Part shown: positions 1-4,314 of the stretch, in pieces
Numbering within the stretch: position 1 is the stretch's first letter
Layout of the letters: every line of letters begins with the position of its first letter
NCBI GenBank assembly: GCA_001795165.1
Contig: MGNS01000162.1
Coordinates: 2,230 to 10,733 of the forward strand
Direction of reading: 5' to 3'
DNA from: Chloroflexi bacterium RBG_16_57_11
GTDB taxonomy: Bacteria; Chloroflexota; Anaerolineae; Anaerolineales; UBA4823
Length of the DNA: 8,504 nucleotides
Translations under genes and position numbers: made by a program
The notes under the pieces: generated by a model
What the model saw: only the letters and a program-made list of their open reading frames with translations
Told to the model about the DNA's origin: nothing
Databases searched by the model: none

Positions 1-2
1 AG

Positions 3-125
3 CTTCCGGCCTCGCAAAAGAAGCAAGCTCTATACTGGCTGGCCAGCGCAAAGACCGAGGCGACGCGCCTGAAACGCATCCGGCAGATCGTCGAACGGGT
101 ATCCCGTGACAAGCCGCCTGGATGA
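3..125 (+). CDS. C-terminal end of a YdeI/OmpD-associated-type protein (partial)
   Basis: The window opens inside a gene. This frame reads 40 codons to a TGA at 123-125, and the other two forward frames read as unrelated peptide. The visible tail begins LPASQKKQALYWLASAK and continues TEATRLKRIRQIVERV. It matches the end typical of the YdeI/OmpD-associated family (OmdA domain): a short Pro-containing turn, a helix with a conserved aromatic and an 'AK..ET' step, then a basic helix with an RI pair. The family's molecular role is poorly defined; some members are linked to bacteriocin protection or resistance to cationic peptides. The N-terminal part lies outside the window, so family assignment rests on the tail only. 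A large inverted repeat begins 17 nt after the stop. An unrelated small basic helical tail is the main alternative. Confidence 0.55.
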   Translation, partial: LPASQKKQALYWLASAKTEATRLKRIRQIVERVSRDKPPG

Positions 126-142
126 CCGCGTGACCGAGGCTC

Positions 143-179
143 CCAGGTACGTCGCACTTTGAAAGTGCAACGCACCTGG
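143..179. repeat. 37-bp imperfect inverted repeat (REP-like element or hairpin)
   Basis: Two 17-nt arms (143-159 and 163-179) flank a 3-nt loop (TGA, 160-162). Fifteen of 17 positions pair; only 149/173 and 153/169 are mismatched. The outer arm ends are CCAGGT and ACCTGG, and the inner stem is GCACTT with AAGTGC. It starts 17 nt after the stop at 123-125 and ends 32 nt before the next start. No T-run follows on either strand, so it is not a standard intrinsic terminator. It could be a dispersed palindromic intergenic repeat, an mRNA-stabilising hairpin, or a site for a dimeric protein. No second copy occurs in this window. Confidence 0.75.
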
Positions 180-193
180 ATGAAACCTTTATC

Positions 194-199
194 TATAAA
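194..199 (+). promoter_or_regulatory. Possible -10 element (TATAAA) close to a start codon
   Basis: TATAAA ends 12 nt before the ATG at 212, which has no recognisable Shine-Dalgarno sequence. If used, transcription would begin about 6 nt before the ATG, giving a nearly leaderless mRNA. No good -35 hexamer is visible: the expected spot falls in the arm of the inverted repeat at 143-179. This is weak evidence. Confidence 0.25.
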
Positions 200-211
200 A
201 ACGCACACTTA

Positions 212-670
212 ATGAACAACGCCCCAAAATGGATCCCAATTCTTTTCGGCAGCCTCATGCTCCTCATGGGTGTGCTCATCCTTGGGGCGCTCATTGGGAT
301 CGTCCCAACCGATGAAACAGGGCGTTTCCTGGCGCCTCCCCTGGTGATCATCTCGCTGGGTCTCAGCCTTATACTCGGCGGGCTTCTACTTTGGTTCCCA
401 AAACAGCCTCCGCCTGCGGTGCGAAGCTTTCTGTTTCTCCTGGCCCTGGCATTGGTGACGGTGGTGTGCAACTGGACAGCCTTCGCACCGAACGAGGTGT
501 ATTCTTCGTCAACTTCGATCGGCCCAATGAGTATCAACGGCGAGGTGGGAATTGTGGGGCGCATTGCGTTTGGCATTTCCGCCCTGGTGGTGGATATTTT
601 CTTCATTGCCACGCTGATCGCCTGGCTGCGGTCGCCGGGATCGCCGGCACCCTCATTCCGCCCAGCTTGA
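212..670 (+). CDS. Small four-helix integral membrane protein, unknown function
   Basis: This 152-residue protein has four clear hydrophobic segments, at about residues 6-29, 40-63, 71-90 and 113-140. A short basic or polar stretch ends it. The loop between helices 3 and 4 (about 91-112) is polar and Ser/Thr/Asn rich and probably lies on one face of the membrane. I do not recognise a named family and see no catalytic motif. The ATG at 212 is the first in the frame and starts just before the first helix, but no Shine-Dalgarno sequence precedes it; a TATAAA at 194-199 may give a near-leaderless transcript. A DUF2269-type membrane protein follows 47 nt downstream, so the two may be co-transcribed. 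The long open frames overlapping it are shadows that lack its membrane pattern. Confidence 0.75.
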   Translation: MNNAPKWIPILFGSLMLLMGVLILGALIGIVPTDETGRFLAPPLVIISLGLSLILGGLLLWFPKQPPPAVRSFLFLLALALVTVVCNWTAFAPNEVYSSSTSIGPMSINGEVGIVGRIAFGISALVVDIFFIATLIAWLRSPGSPAPSFRPA

Positions 671-717
671 GCGGCGTGGCCAATCTTTTAACTTCGCATA
701 ACTTTACAGGAGGCAGA

Positions 718-1212
718 ATGAATTGGTATCTCCTCATCAAGTTTTTCCACATCCTGGCAGTGGCCCTCACAATCGGCGGGATGTTTGCACGACAGCTGGT
801 GCGCGGCATCGCCAGGAGAAGCGACGATGTGAGCACCGTCGCCTCGCTTACCCGTGCAGCCCTCCGCATTGACAGGACGCTGGTCGCACCATGGAGCATC
901 CTCATCCTCGTCGCAGGGATAATCCTGGCTGTGATGTTGAAGTGGCCACTCTTTGGCTTTTTGCAAGGCGCGGCTCAAAACTGGCTGCTGGTATCCAATA
1001 TCCTGTTGATCATCATGTTGGCGCTGATACCGGCAGTATTTGTTCCGCACAACAAAAAAGTCGAAACTGTCCTGCAAGCCGCGCTGGCGGAGGGGCGACG
1101 CACCCCGGAATTGAACGCCGCTCTCGATGATCGAAAGAACAACCTGGCACACCATGCGGAGGAGATTATCATTGTAGTTATTGCTGCGTTGATGGTACTG
1201 AAACCTTTCTGA
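718..1212 (+). CDS. DUF2269-type integral membrane protein
   Basis: The 164-residue product starts MNWYLLIKFFHILAVALTIG. The first helix carries the conserved-looking His in an 'FFHILA' context near its start. A basic cytoplasmic-type stretch (RQLVRGIARR) follows, then hydrophobic segments at about 59-80 and 91-116, and a final helix at about 146-162 (EEIIIVVIAALMVL). A charged amphipathic stretch lies before that last helix. This layout fits the DUF2269 family of predicted integral membrane proteins, whose function is unknown. The start is supported by a perfect AGGAGG at 708-713, four bases before the ATG. A longer reading from 391 in the same frame would overlap the upstream gene in another frame and has no membrane logic, so I reject it. 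The gene lies 47 nt after the preceding small membrane protein, which suggests a two-gene unit. Confidence 0.75.
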   Translation: MNWYLLIKFFHILAVALTIGGMFARQLVRGIARRSDDVSTVASLTRAALRIDRTLVAPWSILILVAGIILAVMLKWPLFGFLQGAAQNWLLVSNILLIIMLALIPAVFVPHNKKVETVLQAALAEGRRTPELNAALDDRKNNLAHHAEEIIIVVIAALMVLKPF

Positions 1213-1289
1213 GGATCGGGTAAAACCATCGGATTAAAGCAATACAGATTCTCGTCTTATTTATAGAGTACCCGCTGTTGACAGAAAAA

Positions 1290-1313
1290 CTCCCCCATAA
1301 CGCTCTGGGGGAG
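1290..1313 (-). terminator. Hairpin with terminator polarity on the minus strand
   Basis: The perfect 8-bp stem CTCCCCCA (1290-1297) pairs with TGGGGGAG (1306-1313) around an 8-nt loop. On the + strand an A5 run (1285-1289) precedes it and only a weak TTCCT follows. On the - strand the hairpin is followed directly by T5, the classic intrinsic terminator layout. It lies between two + strand genes. It may act bidirectionally, weakly ending the upstream transcript, or be a leader hairpin of the PLP-enzyme gene whose ribosome binding site begins at 1337. Confidence 0.5.
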
Positions 1314-1347
1314 CTTCCTACGCAGGAGAAAAAATTGGAGGCATAAC

Positions 1348-2319
1348 ATGAACACTTCTCGACATGATGCCCTGCTCGATTCGGTATTAGGCGCGATCGG
1401 CAACACCCCACTCGTTGAGCTCTCCCGCATCACCCGCGGACTGGAGGGTCGCATCCTTGCCAAGCTAGAGTATCTCAACCCCGGCTTTTCTAAAAAAGAC
1501 CGTATAGCATTACAAATGATCGAGGAAGCTGAAACGGATGGTAGGCTCAAACCAGGGCAAACCGTCGTTGAGTTGACCAGCGGCAACACTGGCACCGGCC
1601 TTTCCATCGTTTGCGCGGTAAAGGGCTACCCGTTTGTGGCGGTGATGTCGAAAGGTAACTCGACCGAGCGGGCACGAATGATGAAAGCCTTCGGCGCGCA
1701 GGTGATTCTGGTTGATCAATTACCCGGGTCAAAGCCGGGGCAAGTCTCCGGTGGAGATTTGGCGCTGGTCGAAGAAACCACCCAACGGATCGTGAAGGAA
1801 CGGAACGCTTTTCGTGCCGATCAGTTTCACCTGGAGAGCAGCGCGCGGGGACACTACCTGCATACCGCTCCGGAAATTCTGAGACAAGCCGGAGGAAAAA
1901 TCGACGCGTTCTGCGATTTTGCCGGGACGGGCAGCTCATTCGGAGGCTGCGCCGCAGCGTTTAAAAAACATGATCCAAATATTAAATGTTATATCGTCGA
2001 GCCCGCCGAGGCAGCAATACTGGCAGGCAAGCCGGTGACGAACCCCAATCATCGCATTCAAGGCGGTGGATATTCGATGACGGAATTATCTTTGATCGAT
2101 AAAAGTCATATCGATGGCTACCTTCAGGCCACTGATGAAGAGACGATGGATTTCGCAAGGCGGCTGGCGAGAGAAGAGGGAATATTCGCAGGCTTCTCTT
2201 CAGGTGCAAATGTTGCGGCTGCAGTTCAATTGCTCAAAACAACTCAAACAGGAAGAACGATTGCTGTATTGCTGAGCGATTCCGGCCTTAAGTATTTAAG
2301 TACAGATTTGTGGATATAA
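1348..2319 (+). CDS. PLP-dependent cysteine synthase-family enzyme
   Basis: This 323-residue protein is a fold-type II PLP enzyme of the cysteine synthase / cystathionine beta-synthase family, which normally catalyses beta-replacement on O-acetylserine or a related amino acid in the cytoplasm. Visible landmarks are IGNTPLVEL (17-25), the PLP-lysine region NPGFSKKDR (44-52, Schiff-base Lys expected at 50), the substrate-carboxylate loop TSGNTG (77-82), the PLP phosphate-binding loop GTGSSFGG (193-200), FSSGAN (283-288) and a C-terminal SDSG whose Ser312 should contact the PLP ring nitrogen. Length is normal for the family. GGAGG at 1337-1341 lies six bases before the ATG and fixes the start. 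The usual SVKDR is SKKDR here and the usual GTGGT is GTGSS, so the enzyme may belong to a divergent branch. Its substrate is uncertain and I give no cysK symbol. A GYD-domain gene follows after 160 nt. Confidence 0.9.
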   Translation: MNTSRHDALLDSVLGAIGNTPLVELSRITRGLEGRILAKLEYLNPGFSKKDRIALQMIEEAETDGRLKPGQTVVELTSGNTGTGLSIVCAVKGYPFVAVMSKGNSTERARMMKAFGAQVILVDQLPGSKPGQVSGGDLALVEETTQRIVKERNAFRADQFHLESSARGHYLHTAPEILRQAGGKIDAFCDFAGTGSSFGGCAAAFKKHDPNIKCYIVEPAEAAILAGKPVTNPNHRIQGGGYSMTELSLIDKSHIDGYLQATDEETMDFARRLAREEGIFAGFSSGANVAAAVQLLKTTQTGRTIAVLLSDSGLKYLSTDLWI

Positions 2320-2346
2320 CCTTAACATGGAAACGATACAGATGAC

Positions 2347-2361
2347 TCCGGATCATCCGGA
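2347..2361. promoter_or_regulatory. Perfect 7+1+7 palindrome, operator-like
   Basis: TCCGGATCATCCGGA is a perfect inverted repeat around the central C at 2354. It also contains TCCGGA twice in direct orientation. It lies 28 nt after the PLP-enzyme stop and 119 nt before the GYD start, in DNA with no convincing gene. A site for a dimeric repressor is a reasonable guess; no regulator gene is in the window. The same frame stays open from an ATG at 2327, but that reading lacks a ribosome binding site. Confidence 0.35.
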
Positions 2362-2479
2362 TATTTATTTACAGATTCCGCATAATTTAGAGCATTCGAA
2401 CAAAGATTATGGTAATATCTTATCGGAGCGTGTACACAACCGTAATCTAAGAAGGATACTAGCCGGAGGAGGATTTGCG

Positions 2480-2773
2480 ATGGAAACCTATGTCATTCTG
2501 GGTAAATACACTGAGAAAGGGGCGGCCAATATTAAGGAGAGTCCTGCCAGGATTCAAGCAGCCCGGAAAGCCGTAGAAGCGGCGGGTGGAAAATGGCTCG
2601 GGTGGTACCTGACCATGGGTCAATACGATATGGTGGTAATCACCGAGGCGCCTAGCGCACAGGTGGTTGCAAGCGTAGTGCTGGCAATTGGGTCTCAGGG
2701 GAATGTGAGCACTCAGACGTTGCGCGCTTTCACAGAGGAAGAATTCAAGGGATTGTTGGCATCCCTGCCTTGA
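2480..2773 (+). CDS. GYD-domain protein
   Basis: The 97-residue protein METYVILGKYTEKGAANIKE... has the pattern of the GYD domain family. An N-terminal strand ends in 'Y(T)xxG', a helix with SPAR...A follows, then WYLTMGQYDMVVI, where GQYD (47-50) is the family signature, and finally a short ferredoxin-like alpha/beta tail. GYD proteins are small, presumably dimeric proteins of unknown function with an alpha/beta-barrel-like fold. The ATG at 2480 is preceded by GGAGGAGG (2465-2472) at good spacing, and homology begins exactly there. The in-frame extension back to 2327 adds 51 unconserved-looking residues and no ribosome site, so I reject it. The gene lies 160 nt downstream of the PLP enzyme. 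A functional link is possible but not shown by the sequence. Confidence 0.85.
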   Translation: METYVILGKYTEKGAANIKESPARIQAARKAVEAAGGKWLGWYLTMGQYDMVVITEAPSAQVVASVVLAIGSQGNVSTQTLRAFTEEEFKGLLASLP

Positions 2774-2939
2774 GTAGTTTCGATAACCGACTGATATACA
2801 CGCTCCAGATTTTTTCAAATTTTCTACCGCGGAAACCACAGAATCCGCCGAAAGGACCTGGAACCCTCCTTTACACATTAAGGTATGTGATTCTAGCCTG
2901 ATGAATACTGATGATGATATGACCCGTACGTTACTGCCG

Positions 2940-2958
2940 TTTGATATACACCCAGGCT
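2940..2958 (+). repeat. Short intergenic motif, copy 1
   Basis: TTTGATATACACCCAGGCT matches the segment at 6056-6075 with one C/T difference and one missing A. Both copies have GACCC a short way upstream (2921-2925 and 6046-6050). A shorter relative, TGATATACAC followed by gct and CCAG, lies at 2792-2808. All are in non-coding DNA. The motif may be a decayed dispersed repeat or a shared regulatory site, and chance cannot be excluded. Confidence 0.4.
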
Positions 2959-3040
2959 GCCGTTCGAGGTAAGCTTTCATACCCGGGGACCACTCATCCG
3001 ATAAAGGTAGTGAATTCACCCCCCGACAAGGTCTATTGAT

Positions 3041-3046
3041 TATAAT
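3041..3046 (+). promoter_or_regulatory. Candidate -10 box for the VOC-family gene
   Basis: A perfect TATAAT sits 62 nt before the VOC gene ATG, preceded by TTGAT. No convincing -35 hexamer occurs at 16-18 bp upstream (the spot is C-rich). The palindrome GTGAATTCAC (3010-3019) ends 21 nt before it and would overlap the -35 area, so it could be an operator or activator site. Confidence 0.4.
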
Positions 3047-3108
3047 AGGAGAATTACCAGGCTATTAATATCGGTATTATCTTATATCTGGTCGAAAGGA
3101 TGAATACA

Positions 3109-3468
3109 ATGCTAAGTCTAAATTCCGTGATGATTGGAACGCAGCAGCTCAAGGAGTTAGCGAGCTTCTACCAGAAAGTCCTGGACAAACCGGCAGACAT
3201 GATAGACACCGAAAATGGTTTCTATGGCTGGCAGGTTGGCGCCACGTTCATTGGCGTTTTGGAGCATTCCGAAATGAAAGGTCCCAGCAAAGATCCAGGG
3301 CGGGTGATGATCAATTTTGAGACCACGCAGGTCAAAGAGGAGTTTGAAAGAATCATGGCCCTTGGCGGTGTGGCCATCAAGGCGCCCTATGAAATCGGCG
3401 GAGGGTGGATTGCCACCCTGGCTGACCCGGATGGCAACTTCTTTCAGTTAATAACACCCATGGACTAA
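3109..3468 (+). CDS. VOC (glyoxalase/bleomycin-resistance fold) protein
   Basis: The 119-residue protein has the two-module betaalphabetabetabeta pattern of the vicinal oxygen chelate superfamily. 'LASFYQKVLDKP' is the usual helix after strand 1. The second module runs from 'RVMINFETTQVKEEF' to the typical end LADPDGNFFQLITP. The start at 3109 is preferred because GAAAGGA (3094-3100) is at normal spacing from it; the ATG at 3100 overlaps that ribosome site. At the first-strand position where metal-binding members have His there is no His (NSVMIG), and the final Glu ligand is replaced by Gln (FFQL). A glyoxalase I-type metal centre is therefore unlikely, and the protein may be a binding protein or use other residues. 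Function and substrate are unknown. It has its own upstream promoter-like region and appears to be a single-gene unit. Confidence 0.85.
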   Translation: MLSLNSVMIGTQQLKELASFYQKVLDKPADMIDTENGFYGWQVGATFIGVLEHSEMKGPSKDPGRVMINFETTQVKEEFERIMALGGVAIKAPYEIGGGWIATLADPDGNFFQLITPMD

Positions 3469-3481
3469 GAAGTAGCTCCAC

Positions 3482-3502
3482 CTGCTTTAATTCACCGAGC
3501 AG
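3482..3502 (+). terminator. Weak hairpin after the VOC gene
   Basis: CTGCT (3482-3486) pairs with AGCAG (3498-3502) around an 11-nt loop, 14 nt after the VOC stop. The downstream bases (TCTCTAATT) are only moderately T-rich, so this is a poor intrinsic terminator and may be accidental. Confidence 0.25.
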
Positions 3503-3567
3503 TCTCTAATTCGCAGCCACGGAGGGCCGTTCTTCGCCCTATGATCCATATTGAGCACGCCTCCTGA

Positions 3568-3663
3568 GATCTCTTGGAAACCGGCCTAGATCCCACACGT
3601 CACCCCGCCCACAGGGCCTACGAAGCAGTGGGCTTCGACCGCCAGGTGCCCATTGTAAAGTAA
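3568..3663 (+). pseudogene. GNAT acetyltransferase, C-terminal remnant
   Basis: The frame from 3568 reads DLLETGLDPTRHPAHRAYEA and then VGFDRQVPIVK to a TAA at 3661-3663. This is the classic end of a GNAT-family N-acetyltransferase: the strand before the acetyl-CoA loop, 'HPA..AYEAVGF' (the usual R/H-x-x-Y-E-x-x-G-F element) and the last strand. Everything N-terminal, including the acetyl-CoA pyrophosphate-binding R/QxxGxG/A segment, is missing. A TGA at 3565-3567 interrupts the frame just upstream, and the codons before it (from an ATG at 3541) do not read as GNAT. I infer a truncated, non-functional relic. It runs directly into a methyltransferase fragment in another frame, so at least one deletion or recombination has joined unrelated genes here. 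Confidence 0.65.
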
Positions 3664-4126
3664 TGGAAACCCGTCGCAGGTCATTGACAGCGTCTGGCGT
3701 GCCCTAAAGCCCAGCGGCCGATTCGTCGGCGAGTTCGGCGGGCACGGCAACGTCGCCACGACCCGGGCTGCGCTCGAAGCAGCGCTTGATGCCCGGGGGA
3801 TGGTCGTCCCCTGCTCCTGGTTCTTCCCCCGCCCGGATGAATACCGCCGGCATTTAGAAGCCGGTGGCTTTGCGGTGAAAACCATCGACCTGTTCCCACA
3901 CCCCAACCCTTTACCCGGAGATATAAACGATTGGCTGGAGATTTTCGCCCAGCCATACACAGCCGCGTTGCCGCCGGCCGAGCAGGGGGCTTTCATTTCC
4001 GATGTCGTCGAAATGCTGCGCCCGGCGCTGTGTGACGCCTCTGGACGCTGGACCGCCGATCACGTGCGACTGCGCTTCTCGGCTGTCAAGAAATCCTTGC
4101 GTTCTAACAACCGCAGAAAAAGCTGA
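3659..4126 (+). pseudogene. Class I SAM-dependent methyltransferase, 5'-truncated (copy A)
   Basis: The open frame from just after a stop at 3656-3658 to the TGA at 4124-4126 reads as the C-terminal half of a class I methyltransferase. It opens with QVIDSVWRALKPSGRFVGEF, the 'LKPGG.f...' strand-5 region, followed by GGHGN. Next come 'SWFFPRPDEYRRHLEAGGF', the usual late helix and strand, and LPGDINDWLEIFAQPY, ending in a family-like C-terminal cap (WTADHVRLRFSAV). The first half, with the SAM-binding GxGxG motif, is missing. No ATG or ribosome site opens the frame; the first in-frame ATG (3800) is inside the domain and would give a 108-residue fragment without a SAM site. Copy B of the same tail lies at 5790-5963. 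I infer a decayed gene; translation as a small orphan protein is less likely. Confidence 0.7.
3932..4090 (+). repeat. Direct repeat, copy A (methyltransferase tail)
   Basis: This 159-nt block aligns without gaps to 5796-5954. By hand count 131 of 159 bases and 41 of 53 codons' amino acids agree. Ten of the 22 differing codons are synonymous, as expected if both copies descend from once-functional coding genes. The last 29 codons are the best conserved, with six base differences. Homology fades upstream of the CCCGG at 3915-3919. Confidence 0.85.
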
Positions 4127-4188
4127 CCACCACTGGCGACTTTATATGATTATTTTGCGAGAAATTAACTTAGAAATAAGACCAACTT

Positions 4189-4197
4189 TGTTATAAT
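4189..4197 (+). promoter_or_regulatory. Extended -10 promoter for the LVIVD gene
   Basis: TGTTATAAT is a perfect TATAAT (4192-4197) with an upstream TGn, the extended -10 form that tolerates a weak -35. With a 17-bp spacer the -35 position is CTTAGA (4169-4174), a 3/6 match. The surrounding 4140-4205 is strongly AT-rich. Transcription would start near 4204, leaving a leader of about 110 nt before the ATG at 4315. Confidence 0.6.
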
Positions 4198-4228
4198 ATA
4201 CAAAAGACAGATCTCCTATTCGCTCATC

Positions 4229-4289
4229 CTTGCATCACGGCTTGTTGGTAGAACGTCTGCCATCACTGATCCTATCCACTCGATGCAAG
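4229..4289 (+). promoter_or_regulatory. Foldable leader upstream of the LVIVD gene
   Basis: CTTGCATC (4229-4236) and GATGCAAG (4282-4289) form a perfect 8-bp outer stem. Inside it GGTAG (4247-4251) and CTGCC (4257-4261) can form a 5-bp hairpin with one G-U pair. The structure ends 14 nt before the ribosome site GGAGA (4304-4308). It does not match a riboswitch class I know. It could affect translation or mRNA stability, or be chance. Confidence 0.3.
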
Positions 4290-4314
4290 TCTTATTCGTT
4301 GCCGGAGAATCGCG

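Larger units (their letters stand above)
2774..3108. other. Non-coding intergenic region, about 335 bp
   Basis: No credible gene is present on either strand; the long minus-strand frame crossing it is a shadow of the GYD gene with no recognisable protein. It holds TGATATACAC at 2792-2801, a related longer motif at 2940-2958 that recurs near 6056, the 10-bp palindrome GTGAATTCAC at 3010-3019, and a TATAAT at 3041-3046. Its A+T content is higher than that of the flanking genes, particularly from 3035 to 3090, consistent with a promoter region for the VOC gene. Confidence 0.6.

Noticed and set aside
391..1212. A 273-codon frame that would extend the DUF2269 protein far upstream
   Set aside because: The extension overlaps the 212-670 membrane gene in another frame and is not membrane-like; AGGAGG at 708-713 marks the start at 718.
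2327..2479. N-terminal extension of the GYD protein by 51 residues
   Set aside because: The GYD domain begins at the ATG at 2480, which has a strong ribosome site; the extension has none and contains a palindrome.
2459..3019. 186-codon minus-strand frame
   Set aside because: It lies antisense to the GYD gene and the intergenic region, shows no recognisable protein pattern and has no plausible start signal.
3800..4126. A 108-residue intact small gene
   Set aside because: The ATG is inside a methyltransferase domain and methyltransferase-like sequence continues upstream to about 3662; no SAM site or ribosome site is present.
4111..4126. An integron attC-like site, since TTCTAACAAC and a downstream GTTAGC (5999-6004) recall attC core sites
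   Set aside because: The two cores are far apart, do not fit RYYYAAC/GTTRRRY as a pair and no attC-type cruciform forms; no integrase is present.
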